Shown here in pieces: positions 26,761 to 38,906 of a stretch of DNA of 64,000 bases; position 1 is the first letter of the stretch, and each line of letters starts with the position of its first letter. The position numbers and the translations under genes are program-made. Source of the DNA: Batrachochytrium dendrobatidis JAM81 (Eukaryota > Chytridiomycota > Chytridiomycetes > Rhizophydiales); contig NW_006281105.1 in NCBI RefSeq assembly GCF_000203795.2, positions 806,001 to 870,000 of the forward strand, in the 5' to 3' direction. Below the pieces are notes generated by a model. That model did not search any database. It was not told the origin of the DNA and worked only from the letters and a program-made list of their open reading frames with translations.

Positions 26761-27901
26761 GTATACTTGTTTTGATCTCACTTACATAATACTGTATTGC
26801 AAAAGACGGGTATGCTTACATTGACTATTTGGGATTTGTTGATATAGCTATTTCCGTGGTTAAATACAATGATTACATTAAGGAAAAGTTTCAATTTGCT
26901 TTTGGGATTCGTTGCAACTGAAATACAATGGTTTAGATTCCTACAATTGAATTTGCAAGATTGATGGATGAATAAATTACATTTTCGAAACATTACAGAC
27001 AAGACAAATGTATTACAATGAGCATTAAACAAACTCAGATCTTTGCGACTAAACCAGTTTCTAGAATTGAATTTTTGATACAGAAACAACTCGACAGATT
27101 CAAAGCATGACAAAATGTCAGCAACATCAACTCGTAGTCGCAAGATCCGATTGCAAAGACTTTCCAAGTTCGTGACCAACTTGTTTGGGTTGAATTGTTG
27201 GTTTTGTTTTTATACAAATTATTGGATATTACATGGACTCTGCTACATACACTCCTAGTGGTAATGGGAATGCTACTTCAAAGGTACTATCGTATGTCTG
27301 TATGGCATCAGAACATGAACACCCGAGCAAGCCTTGAACTGCATTTGAAGCCAGCAACTCTTATGAATGAAACCAACCTTTTGCTATAGTTCTTGTTATT
27401 GCTAGATATGGTAGTGATGCATACTATTTTCTATTGATAGTAGCAATGAGATTTCAATGTGGCCATCTAAAATCATGGACTGTTCCTTGCCTACACAACT
27501 GGCAACTATATCTCTTGACTTGTGGCATACAAGAAGCCCTTGTCATCATCTGGTCTACCATAAAACAGTTGATCATCTTGACTTATTTATGTGCTATTTA
27601 CAGCCTGTCACTGCATCTGCCAATGCCGTATCTTTTTATTTTCAGATGCATTTTAGATTCAATACTGATTCGCACTCCATGTCACGGCAATGTGATTGGC
27701 TCGCTGCTGGAATCATCTGATTCAATCAAGCACGATACTCTTATTATTCGCCATAGAATGCTGATGGATCGATATGAATCACTGCTCTAACATGTCCCTT
27801 GTCTTCATTTGTGCATCATATAGTATGATGTTTTTGTTCACCGATGCTAACTCTGCTTTTGTAACATTTAATTGCTGTCTTGGTTAAATCTACACTAGTC
27901 A
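26761..27901. other. Intergenic, upstream of SPA2
   Basis: 1.1 kb separating GCV1 and SPA2. A few chance ORFs of 60-133 codons occur on both strands, none with a recognisable domain or exon pattern. It may include a long SPA2 5' leader; a TACACTAG just before the SPA2 ATG could be a 5'-UTR intron acceptor. Confidence 0.4.
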
Positions 27902-30571
27902 ATGGAACTTGCTTCGCTTCATTACGCCACATTGCATGAATTTCTACTTCCCCATCTAGATTCTCTTGAACACAGTCATGGACAAAGCAAGCAACGAGCG
28001 ATTGCCAGTGACAAACTGTCCAAACTTACTATTCAACAATTTTTTGAACTTTCGGTTGATGTTTTTGATGAGCTAAAACGTAGAACTTCGGACTCTGGTA
28101 GGATTTGATTTTTGTCATAACAAACTGGCTCATTCATCTGTGCAAATCTCATGTATAATTAAACTCGCTACAATTGTATACAGGGGATCCTTTTTTACCA
28201 ATCAGCAATGATTTCCATCCAAAGCGAAATCAAGCTCGTCAAAAACTTGCTGTTCTTCCACTCTCTCGTTTTCGAACCTTGGCAAGCGACGTTCACTCTG
28301 AACTTGACTTTCGTTTTCCTACCATTGCTACAGAAATTAAATCTAGATACGCTACTGGTGATACGTCAAATGCATCTAATGAACCCCAAAGTGTGCCTAA
28401 AAAACTAGAAAGCAGTAGCAAAAATGGAGCATCTCTGCAATCTTTGTCTTCTGAAAAAGAACCTTCTCAAACGGTAATATATCTAATATTTGCTGCATCT
28501 GCCGTTTTATCGATTTTCAATCACCAACACAGTCTGATTCGTTCCTCTATACCATTATTTTAATAGCCGAGTGTAAATCAAGTGCAAAATGGTGCTTCAA
28601 CAAAACTGCCTGCCAATGATGGCAAAGCATCTTTGGAAAATCTCATGTCAAACATTGACAATATGATGACGGTATGTTATCTATGTTTACTAGTAAACTT
28701 TGCATCCGTGTGGATTTATTTTACAAAATGCATCTGGCCAATATCTAACCCTATGCTTTAGGATGATCGTTCAAGCGACAACTACAAATCCATCATTATT
28801 TCTCTTCAAACCCGACTGTCAGATCTTGAAGCTCAGCTGGAGGTGATGCTACCGTATCTCTGATAATGCATGCTAATAGCTTTTTTAAACTAATACTTTT
28901 TACTGAAATAAATCTACTATTATTTAGAACGAAAGAACCAACAAAGCAGCTGCACTTATGGATGCCGACTCTGCTTTGCGTCGTGAAAAACAGGTTTGTG
29001 CTACAACCAGCCTCTCAAACTATACTTTTTGATAGGTAACAATTACTAATACCGTTTATTTAACACAGAAATACCAAGAGTTGGATAAAGTATATCAGGA
29101 AGTTTACTCTAATCATCAAATTTTGAGGCAGGATTACAATAGTTTACAGGACGATTATAATGAGCAGCAACAAGTATATTTTTGACCTATCTTGAGGCCA
29201 TTCTATGTTTATTTTACAACAGTTTTTGACTATTACTTGCTTGTTCAATATATAGATCTCGGCAGACATTCGTTCCGAAGCCACTAATCTTTTAGAGGAA
29301 ATCAAGGAACTCTCCATCAAGAATGAAGAGCTTAGAGGCTACGAGAGAACTCATCTTGAAACAATTCAAAAACTCAAAGAGGAGGTATGGTTTACTTTAT
29401 AGACTCTTACTTTTATTCATTTCACACTGAATTTGTTTTTATTGACTATATGTTAAATAGATTAAACGACTAGATAGTGCTGGATCAAGATCCATTTCAC
29501 ATGATTTCAACTCTGGCACTCCTGTACCTGCCTCGTCTAATAATCACATATCACCACCACAGCCCTTCAATGGTCGTGTCAATATTGACTATGATATCGA
29601 TGATATTGTTGATGCTGGTATTGTTAGTCTGCATTTTGTAGATTCGTACAAGAATGCTGTTGATGATTTGGTTTCTGTGTCAGGGTATGTTAGAATTTTG
29701 GTTATTTTAAACTAGTATTTTATACTTTTTGTACATGATCTAACAGTCATTTATAACATATAGGAGTGAGAATCCTACAAGTGTTCTTGTTGCCATGAAA
29801 GGGATTGTTATTGCATGTAGGAGTATTACAGAGGACTCTGAGGCGTATGAAAACAATCCAGAATGTGCACTAGAGGATTATGAGCGAAATGAACTTGTAA
29901 ATGTCAAGAATAAACTCTCGGCAGCGTTGACGCACCAAATGGGAATTGCCAAAAGTCTTGCCACCAACTTCAGTCTCAACACAGTCGCCTCTCTTGAAGC
30001 CGCTACATCAGACTTATCAGCAACAATTGTTGAACTATTGCATATTTATCAAAGACACACAGGACTGTCCAACGCTATTTCTCGCACTGATGAAGATGAA
30101 GTAAAGCAGCCTGGTGACTTTGGCTCAACCGAGCAAGACAATTTCACTGGTAGAAACAATAACGGCATCAATGATTCAGCCGAAGATGGTTCATACGAGA
30201 TTGAAGAGCTTAAAATTTTTTTGGAGCAGCAAACTGATTTGATTGTACAAGCTATTCAGTCTCTTTTGAATGCGATGCGGCAATCATCAAGCTTTGGACA
30301 GGGCTTTAAGGACACTGTTGGTGGTATTACCAGCATTGTTGATAATCTTGTTGATGTTTCTCGCGATACATTGAATCGACCGCCTGGTGCAGCGTATCGT
30401 GCTAATGGCGGTGAGATTTTGAAGGAACTGGCCGCTGCAAATATCCGTTTGGATGAACTTGGCACGTCAATGATCAACTCTCCACAAAGCAAGGCTCTCA
30501 AACAAAAACTTGCTAGCTCGTCCTACGAAATTGCTAAATTTGTCAAGGAGCTTATCAGTTTAATTGAATAG
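27902..30571 (+). CDS. SPA2: Spa2-type polarity scaffold with Spa2 homology domain
   Basis: Cell-polarity scaffold (polarisome component; related to animal GIT proteins) that organises actin-based growth, probably rhizoid or zoosporangium growth here. Nine exons: 27902-28097, 28184-28473, 28567-28671, 28762-28842, 28928-28993, 29069-29173, 29256-29384, 29461-29684, 29764-30571; 667 residues. The two tandem SHD repeats are at about 38-62 (KLTIQQFFELSVDVFDEL) and 86-112 (KLAVLPLSRFRTLASDVHSEL), joined by the PFLPISNDFHPKRNQARQKL linker typical of the family. Small phase-0 exons 3-7 encode a coiled coil (about 210-360). The C-terminal 290 residues form a helical domain (HFVDSYKNAVDDLVSV onward) as in fungal Spa2. 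The gene symbol reflects orthology by domain layout. Confidence 0.88.
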
Positions 30572-30978
30572 ATTTTTTATCGATGCATATCTTGACTTGC
30601 TTTGCAACTGATCATGAATACCGTTTTCCAATATCATAATCTATACCTACGCAGCTGTTGCGGAGCCTAGTCTTGTATAGCATGGCTATTTTTCATCATT
30701 ATTGCTCTTATCTCCAATCTTTACGCACTATTAATCAATCATCTGCTTTATCCTTGTATCAGAATACGCATATAGACTACATCACTATGTGTGCAGTTCA
30801 TTCATCTTTAGGCTTATGCCTCAATATCACGTTTGAGCTTCAACTATCCTTCGTACCTTTCTGCGCATATTAAACAATACGATCCGGAATTTGATGTTTC
30901 TTACTATTTGATATAAATACTGACAATACAAGTAACATTGGCAATAATGATCTGATTTCTTGTTTATTTGAACTCTTA

Positions 30979-30990
30979 CAGCCGTATTCA
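30979..30990 (-). repeat. TGAATACGGCTG element, copy 1
   Basis: Reverse-complement copy of a 12-bp string, flanked by TTTTACA as in copy 2, between the SPA2 and ARL3 3' ends. Confidence 0.45.
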
Positions 30991-31251
30991 TGTAAAATTC
31001 AATACTAAATAAAGGTATCAAAGTACATAATAAACTTTCAGTTCACTGGGAAGCATTGTATTATGCAATTTGACAAGATCGACTGACATTTTTCGTGGTG
31101 ATTGGCATGAAAACAACCTTGGTTTGATTGGATTATATGATGGTCGTTGTATCAATTAAAGAAACAATCGATTTGTAGTAAACGTGACGACTATTCAACT
31201 ATTTGTTTCAAAGCAATTACTGCAAGATAAATACAAATGCTCCATTTTACA

Positions 31252-31263
31252 TGAATACGGCTG
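31252..31263 (+). repeat. TGAATACGGCTG element, copy 2
   Basis: Forward copy with the extended context TTTTACATGAATACGGCTG (31245-31263). Confidence 0.45.
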
Positions 31264-31369
31264 CACGTATGCTGCTCATCTATAAAATCTGATTCATTTA
31301 GACAGGTTTACAAGGTTATGAGAAACCTTGCTAGAACAATGCCAATCCAATTTATTTTAATTGTATGGA

Positions 31370-32502
31370 CTACTTTTTTTGTGCAATCTGCATCGCCCAT
31401 TCCATACCCTCCGACACACCCATATCTGATTTGGCCGAGCAAGGTTGAATATGCCATGCTCTATCCCTAATCCCACCAATATTGAGTCCTGCCACAATCT
31501 ATAAATTAAAACGCGTCGTTTAATTGCTGATGCACATCATGACTAGTAGTCAACATCATGATTGGGATGGAGTATTGTGTTACCTCGTCGCCAGACAAAG
31601 CATTCATGAGATCTTGCTTGTTGGCAAATACGAGAAGAGGCACTCCTTGTAGCTTTGCTTCTGTCAAAAGGTTTGCGAGCTCTGTTCCTCTAAGTATTGA
31701 GGAATGATGCAGATAAGCTAAAGAAAACGATTGGGTTGCACAGGTTGAATTCAATACACTTACGTTTCTTCTAGTCGACGTTTGTCTGAACTATCCACCA
31801 CATAAATCTAAATCATATACCATAATTATAAACATGATATGAGAGTCAAGACTGTTGTAATCCAATCTATGCTCAGACATTACCAAGACATTTGTGCTTT
31901 CAAAATAATTGCGCCAATACGGCCGGATGGTTTGTTGGCCTTGAATACCCAAAACAAATGCAAGGTTAAAAGACTGGCCAATATTTTACACTAATGTTCT
32001 GATCCAATCAGTACACATAAAGATAGGCCAACACGATTTAACGCAGGTTTATCCAACCCATATATCGCGCAGTCAATCCATTCTACAATACACCGAGTAG
32101 ACGCTCAACATTGCAAGCGTACCTCCAATATCCCATACGTTCATCTTGATGCCATCTTGCTGAACAGTTTTGATATTAAATCCTTGAGTTGGTTTAATCT
32201 CCAAAATCTCTTCACCTGCAAGTCGCTTGAGCAATGAAGTCTTGCCAGCATTGTCCAGACCAAGAAGAAGGATACGGATTTCTTTTTCAGAGCGTCTCAG
32301 CTTGCGTAAAAGTGAAAGCAGGCCCTATACCCAAATATTTGATTTCAAATCAAGTAGATGTAGTGTTTAGAGCTTAAACATGAGTTGATTGGATAAATGT
32401 TGAAAGCTAGAACTGTAGTTTGAATAGCAGCTGCTTGTGTAGGCTAATTAAACAAAATCAAAAAATCAAATACTAGGTACAGATGTGACTACAACTCACC
32501 AT
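31370..32502 (-). CDS. ARL3: ARL3-type small GTPase
   Basis: ARF-like GTPase that, in ciliated cells, releases lipid-modified cargo inside the cilium. Exons: 32502-32500, 32324-32123, 31939-31884, 31807-31764, 31689-31584, 31498-31370; 179 residues (human ARL3 is 182). All G motifs are intact: GLDNAGKT (23-30), the WDIGGQ switch (65-70), NKQD (125-128) and CSAK (157-160). The N-terminal amphipathic helix [16 protein letters not shown] and switch-adjacent [11 protein letters not shown] are specific to ARL3 rather than ARF1 or ARL2. The first coding exon is only the ATG codon, followed directly by a 175-nt intron (GTGAGT...TATAG). Its presence supports a flagellated life stage. Confidence 0.94.
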
Positions 32503-33122
32503 GATTTCAAGGTAGTATACGTAGATGCAAGGTATAGGTGAATAAATTGATAAAAGTCGAGACTTGAATCTATCGGAGATTAAAAAGTCGCCAATAAAAT
32601 AGCCGACGTGTCTTGAACCCCAACTTGTGCTGTAAAAACACCAGTATGGACTGCATTGTCAGTATATTTTAATTGTATTGTTGCTAATTGTATTGATTCT
32701 ATTATTTGAAAGCATTGCGGGAATCTAATGCCAAAGTGGTTCATGCTTGACGACAAGATCATTTTGAATGTCAGCATTGAGTGATTTGAACTTTGATTAT
32801 CGTGTTTTCAATATATCTAAATGAACATTGGAAATAGACGAAGTTTAAATATACCCATATTCAGGATACACACTCCAATTCAGCATAGTTTAAAGTTTAA
32901 AAGCATGTATTTTGAAAACTTTTATTGACAACAGTAGTAGACCTGTAAAGGTAATCATTGCGCTCAAATAGACGATATCTAATTAGTTGCGAATTTTCTC
33001 TCGGCAGTGGCACTGATAGAAGGAGTCGAACAAAAATAGGAATGTCTAGAGTAAGCAGCGTTTGAAAAGCCAATATGCCAAAAATTAGCTGTTTTTATAT
33101 TTATGTACAGTCAAAGATAGTT
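32503..33122. other. Intergenic, ARL3 promoter side
   Basis: 620 bp between the ARL3 start and the 3' end of the Sds3-like gene, both on the minus strand. No supported exon; presumably the ARL3 5' UTR and promoter plus the 3' UTR of the neighbour. Confidence 0.45.
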
Positions 33123-35442
33123 TTATTCTTGGTTGTTGTCAACATCAAGAAACCCTCTAATCGCACTATTCATAGCTAAGACATCCTGTTCAATTTCGTT
33201 TTCATCCAGACCAATACAAGGGTTGGGAAGAAACACTTGTGCAGGGATTTCTCCAGGTGGCTGGAAATGGCAGATTTAAAGATGCGGTTAGTCAATCATG
33301 GCCCAGTATACAAAATGATAGACCAATAAGGTATACATGGACAATCATGCCAATATTAAACTTTGATTTTCAAATTAAAATAGCCACCACTTATAGTTGA
33401 CAAACCTTTGATGATTGGTTATTATTGCGATTACGTAAAACAACTCTTGCCCATGTCGGAACTCGTTCCTCGAAATCCTCACGTACATTTCCATTACTAT
33501 AGTCAGCATGTCTTTGACGTTTCCTATTATGTATGGTTGTGGCTTTGGAGGCAAAAAAAGGAACTAAAAAACAGTGTGAATACCTTGCAAGTATTGCGGT
33601 TGCTAGCATACCATTCAAACAGTATTATATCACTACTGTTATATGGTCATAGGAACAGCCATCAAAGAATTCAACTGAAATATCATACCAGGATGTTCCC
33701 ATCTACATGCACGATCGTATTCGTGATGTAATTGAAAGCAATCTCTTCTTTGTTTTTCGGAAATGCTAAATTTCAAGTCGCGCTTTGCATGCTATTAGAC
33801 AAAGTGGACCATATGGATAACAGGAAAAAGATGAAACAGTTTAAAAAGTATTAGAAAATAAACGCATAGTCTATTGGCATTAGTTGTATACATCCATCAG
33901 GTCTAATACACTTCAAATCATGACTTGCCAAAAAGGAATCTTGCACAAGTTTAATACCAGCCTCGTAGGCAGCCTCACAATTACTAATTTTGTATCCCAA
34001 TCGATCAGCGGTTTCCCGGAGCCTTAATTCTTTACGTGTTTCAATTTCAGCCAGCTGTTGCATGCACTCTGGATGTTTCCCGCTTGTAATCAATGAGATT
34101 TCAAGCTGTAACTCTTCCATCTTCAAATCATACAATCTGTTCAAGTAAAATAGTGCAAAGTAGGACTATATAGTGAATAAACTTTAAATCAATCAAGTCT
34201 TGACAAGCGCATCTTACTTTTCAAAAGAATCCTCAGTCAGCTCTTGTGCCTTTCTAGCATCTTGTCTAGCAATCTGCATCAATTCACGCGCCTTCTTGGC
34301 ATCCTCTTTATCTAAGCCCAATCCTGGGAGTATATCGGCTACCAATGCAAGTAAGTGTATGTAATAGTCAAAATAGTACAGAAAAGTTAGCTGAACGCAC
34401 AATTACCGAGAAAGCTCGGCCAAAAAATAAGTGACATCAATAGAATGCTAACGAATTGGCAAGTTTTACAAAAACAGCAAAACAAGATGATAGCGTAATA
34501 CTCTGACCTACCATTAAGATCTTCTTCATCTGCAGAAGTGGATGCGCCTCTTGTGTAATCGGCACTTGCCGTTTCAATTTCTGCAATCATGTCAATTTTC
34601 TTGATGGGAGATTTGCCTTGTAGTCTAAGACTTCGTCCAGTAGGATGAGAAGCGTCTGAAATATTAGTATAACCAGTTGGGTTGACTTTATTAGGCCTGC
34701 CAGCTACGCTTGCTTTGAATTCCTCATCGTCGTCGCTCTCACCATCCAAATCATCGTCTCGGGCCTGAGCAGCACGGTCCTCTGAATCGGCAACATCGTC
34801 GTCGTTTTCAGAATCATTTATGTTGTAGTCGTCATCAGCAAGAGGAACAGTAGGCTGAGGAGTGGTATGAAAGTCCGAGTCATTACCCAAATCGTCCATG
34901 TTTTCCTCCAGATCGTCGATATCAGAACCAAACGCAGACTGGAGCGTGTCGTCATCCAAGTCTTTAGCACATGCAGCAGCATGTGAAAAGCGACTTTCCT
35001 GCTGATGATGCATCAAGTCCATAATATTTGCTGCCTCTTTGTCATCGTCTTTGCTGTGGTCATCACTGCGGCCAGTCCTGTCCTGGCGGTCCGCATCTTG
35101 CATCTCCTGGTCGTCTGCATTGCCAAACTGGTCCTGATCAGTGTACGCACCACTCTCGACAAAAGCACGAGGTTGAGATTCGTCTATATCCATATCTAAT
35201 TCAACTGGGTTGGCTTGGCTAGAGTCAACAACAGGTGCATCTGCGCTACAGTCAGTGGCGAGGATCAGGGATTTGGACTCGACATTTTGTATCGAGTCCG
35301 CATTCATGGTATCGCTATTATTATGACTCAATTCAACAGACAAGGGCAGCGATACGTTGGAGTTGATGTCAGTCATTGTTGAATGGCGGTGGTGGATGTA
35401 ATAAGGAACTTGTTTAGATACAGATTGGATCTGGTTCGGCAC
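33123..35442 (-). CDS. Sds3/Dep1-like Sin3-HDAC complex subunit
   Basis: Probable subunit of the Sin3/Rpd3 histone deacetylase corepressor (Sds3/BRMS1/Dep1 family). Exons: 35442-34512, 34338-34218, 34136-33912, 33765-33689, 33563-33406, 33260-33123; 549 residues. The N-terminal 310 residues are highly acidic and disordered. The Sds3-like domain (about 310-430) is helical: LYDLKMEELQLEISLITSGK, then HPECMQQLAEIETRKELRLR, matching the family's L-E-E-x-L-x2-I-x2-G-T/K-HPE pattern, followed by EKQRRDCF and a basic, then PPGEIPAQVFLP C-terminus. The donor of exon 3 (AA|GTGTAT) and the small fourth exon are the least certain joins. An internal Met at 35376 is an alternative start. Family assignment is moderately sure; Sds3 versus Dep1 cannot be separated. 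Confidence 0.72.
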
Positions 35443-35637
35443 GGTGTGTGAGCTGATGAATTCGTGACGACTGCGGAGTAGCTGAAGTAAGAATATTCCA
35501 ATGATAAAGTTGCTGCAACTATAGATAGGAATGATTAGTGGATCCCACCAATGTGTTCAGAGCACAGACTTGGCTCTTGTCAGATATCGTCTTCAGTTTT
35601 GTTATGTGATTTTGGGCTCAAACGCTCATCCTCACTC

Positions 35638-35647
35638 ATCACGTGAT
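35638..35647. promoter_or_regulatory. Palindromic CACGTG (E-box-like) site
   Basis: Perfect 10-bp palindrome ATCACGTGAT, about 195 bp upstream of the first Met of the Sds3-like gene. CACGTG is the core site of bHLH factors such as Cbf1/Pho4-type proteins in fungi. Confidence 0.4.
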
Positions 35648-35677
35648 AATACATCAACTTTCGAGGGAATCCCTCCA

Positions 35678-38600
35678 TCAAACTTTATTCCGTTTACTAA
35701 CTACTTGAAATTTAATCCTGCGTCGGATTGCGTCTGCCGCCTCTTGTTCGTACAGTGCTCTCCCCCAGTCCTGGTCGAGTTTGTCTTTGATTTGTTGGAT
35801 TCTCTCTTTCGCATGTTCTTTTTGTTCTCGAACTAATGTCCTCATTTCCTAAAGAGCGACATGATGCATAGATTAAACTCGGGTCTTGTAATCTTTACTT
35901 GCTAGCACTACACATACTAATAGATTACCTCATTTTGTACTTTTTTAACAAGTGCTTCTTCGCGTTTTGTTCCGCTAGCTGTTCGTTCAACATATCAATC
36001 TGATCCTGCAGAGTAAAAAATCATAGTCAAGGCATCACCTATATATAATCATATCTACACAATAACCCAAATGAAAAAAGGATATAATTTGCGTCGTGAC
36101 ATCTCTTTGATTTTCTTTTGTTCATTGCTTTTTTTCTGCGTATCTCGCTCCAGTCGACGCTCTTCAATAATTGCTAGTCGTTGTGCCTTGATATACTCAT
36201 CCAGCAACCCCTTGACCATCTATTGCAAGCATAAAAAGCAATTGTATTGGTTTTATGCACAATCAGTTTAACGTATACTGCATATAGCGCGTGGCTATAC
36301 AACTATTGACAAGGCGCTTCAGTACACGATTTACCTTTTCTTCCTCAAAACACCGCTGATCGGCTATGCGCTCAACTTGCTCTTGAGCCGAATTGTGTAT
36401 TTGATCCATTCTTTTTAATCGTCGAACCTTTTCATTAAGATTCACTTTGGCATTATGGCGTAACGCTGCCTGATCTTTGCGTTTCTCCTGATCACCATAC
36501 AAAACAGAATACATTAAAAATAAGCAGATCATTCGAGTCTTGTAAATAAAAGCGCTCGAATATAAAATGCAAAAGTCAGAATAAGCAAATATCACCAGTA
36601 ATCGTGTTCGTGATGCATCTTTTTTTACAAGTGATACGAGTGAAACGCTACTCGGCTGGCTTGTTTTGTTGTGCTAAGCGTTAATATCGTCAAAATAAAT
36701 GAGCTTCATCCATAACATTTCAAAATATTTCAAACTGTATAATGTTGAAATAACTTGCCATGTCAACCTTTCGAGTCCATAAACGATCATCCAACGCACG
36801 TGTCCATGTAGATAGTTGGCTGCTCCATAAACTCTCCCTCTGCGACTCGGTAAGAAACTTACTATGGACAACGGGAATCGTTTTTCTAACGCAATCTTCA
36901 AACGCCTGTATATTTTGTCTTGGAGGTGATAACTTGGCAAACTGGGTTTGATCATTTCTTGAAGGTTTCGACTTATCTGAAAAAAGCTGACGCCGAGAGC
37001 GTTTACCAAACCCATCTAAATCTTGGTCTCTAATAGGATCTGCTCCGTCAACATAGTCTCCTTTAAATTTTGAATAACTTTTGTCTAGGTTAGAACTAAA
37101 ATTTTCATCCACAACGGCCCTGTCCTCATAATAATCAACATCATTACGATCATGATTGCGAGATTGCTCTTTTGACATGGGTGATTGTTTAAATGGACTC
37201 GCCATTATCCCATTTTTCATTGCTTGCTGATGTTGGCGCTGCATATCCTGCAACTTTTTTTGCATTATAAATGGAGAGCGGTTACGTGCTCCTGTATGTT
37301 TTTGACGAAGAAGTATAGCTCGTCGAAGTTTGAGCGCACGAGTATGTGGTGTATCATGTTTGGTAACACGTAGAATTTCTGGTGTATGATACTGATCCGT
37401 CTAAATGACAATCATAAAACAGATTAGACTAGAACTGTTTAAAATAGAAAATTGCATTACAGATATACCGCAGCATAAAATTAGTGCTTACTTGAGACTG
37501 AAATCGAATATGCTTATGACCAGGTTTGGCAATGCGATTAGCTGATTTAAAAGCTGGAGTAGAAGATGTCTCTACGGTTGCACCACATGAATCAAAATCA
37601 AGATCACTCGAGTCTAAACTGGATTGTCTGTCTGGTGATGCTAATTTTGATTGTTTCTGCTGATGAACAGTTGAACGATGGATTTTATCTTTCTTTTTAG
37701 AAAAGTCATCGCGTTCACGACGTGATATATTTGACGTTGGCTGATCTTTACCTACGTCAAATGCACGTGAGGATGTATATGTACTACGACCCTCCTTATG
37801 TAAGTGTGGGTTGGGTCTAGACAAACCAGCCATCAACTTTGATACGACGGCAGGCTTTTTTTTCTGCACTCGATTCGGATTATTCGCATCAATAGTCTGC
37901 TGCAAATTTCTTTTGACATGCGATACGTATTTTTCCATATGTGGAGCTAATATTGATGCTGCCATAACAGATGGCGGCAAAAGTGTACGATGTATAGGAT
38001 ACTCTGCCGAATCCTTTTCAAATGACACCGAGTCTCGCGAATCAATAGTTGATATATCCTCAATCAATCCCATGATGGCTTTATCATCATGTTGACTATG
38101 ATTCTGTCCAATACATATAGAATTGATTTGTCAGAATCCTGCTGAATAAAAATAGCCCCCAATTATGAAAAACGTATATATACTAACTGTTTCTGTATCT
38201 ACATTTTGCTGTTGCAAACTATGAGCTGGGAGTGAGTCTAAATTGTCGCTATCCCTGACACTGCTGCTTTCAAGCGCTTGGCTGATTTCCCAAATGATTG
38301 TAACGAGATCAATCAGCGTGCGTGAATCACCATCAACTATGTTTTCAGATTTGATATGAGGAAGATCAATATGCAGAATCTCTTGCTCTAATGCCCATAT
38401 CACTGCTTGAGCATTCTGAAGTCGACTAGCTCGCGTTAATGTCGAAGTCTCTGATCCATGTGTATCTGGTATGCGAATAATAGCAGAAAGGCGAGTTTCC
38501 AAAAGACCTTCAAGAAGCGCAACCCATAATGAAGATACACATTCTGATAAGGAGCTGATGGTGATGGGGACTCTGATGCGAGCTAATAGAGCATTGATTC

Positions 38601-38773
38601 GGGAAGCTTTGGAATATGTGGTTAGGTTTATTCAACACAAGGTATATACAGATAAACAAGCTCAAATCTAAAATACCTGCAACTATCTCTTGATGTGGTG
38701 TAGCTGATATGGGTGGGTTAGATGAACTCCTGCTGGCAGTCTGGCGAGTAGATCTGCTTCTTTGATTTGACAT
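35678..38773 (-). CDS. CEP95-like centrosomal/ciliary coiled-coil protein, with a one-base frameshift
   Basis: Probable basal-body protein related to CEP95 (CCDC45). Exons: 38773-38677, 38606-38188, 38103-37492, 37400-36768, 36673-36596, 36487-36335, 36219-36086, 36012-35929, 35848-35678; about 793 residues if one base is restored. The N-terminal domain (about 33-125) matches the CEP95 calponin-homology-like fold: INALLARIRVPITISSL, VSSLWVALLEGLLE, NAQAVIWALEQEIL and HIKSENIVDGD. The middle is basic and disordered; the C-terminal 250 residues are coiled coil. Exons 7 and 8 are joined by a U12-type AT-AC intron. Within exon 8 the frame breaks at a four-A run (forward 35965-35968); read as given, translation stops just after the next splice. 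The 3' edge of exon 4 is ambiguous (AAG|GTTGAC or ATG|GCAAGT). The gene is divergent from IFT38. Confidence 0.72.
36013..36085 (-). other. U12-type AT-AC intron
   Basis: 73-nt intron starting ATATCCTTTT and ending TTTTTTAC, with a branch-like TGCCTTGAC whose A lies 14 nt before the 3' end. Splicing joins AAA-TT to T-CTG-CAG in frame. No plausible GT-AG alternative was found: the only phase-0 GT (TGG|GTTATT) leaves an unlikely hydrophobic insert. Confidence 0.8.
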
Positions 38774-38906
38774 TTCAGTCCGACTTGTTAAATTGCGATT
38801 TCTGAAAAGTAAACAACATATCACGTGACTAAATTTGCTTATTTCAAGCTGCATTCAAGCTTATCCGTTAATTCACCGTCTCGTACACCTAGTATACCCA
38901 TATAAT
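38774..38906. promoter_or_regulatory. Bidirectional promoter of CEP95-like and IFT38
   Basis: Only 133 bp separate the two divergent start codons. A TCACGTGA palindrome is centred in it (38821-38828), close to the site found upstream of the Sds3-like gene. A TTTTCAG at about 38805 could also be an acceptor of a CEP95-side 5'-UTR intron. Confidence 0.55.

Larger units (their letters stand above)
30572..31369. other. Intergenic, convergent 3' ends
   Basis: 798 bp between the 3' ends of SPA2 (+) and ARL3 (-). It contains two copies of a TGAATACGGCTG element in opposite orientations (30979-30990 reversed, 31252-31263 forward), about 260 bp apart. No coding exon or RNA gene is seen. Confidence 0.5.

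Noticed and set aside
26778..27179. 133-codon ORF on the minus strand between GCV1 and SPA2
   Set aside because: No recognisable domain, no supporting splice structure, Cys/Asn-rich low-information sequence in an AT-rich spacer; most likely chance.
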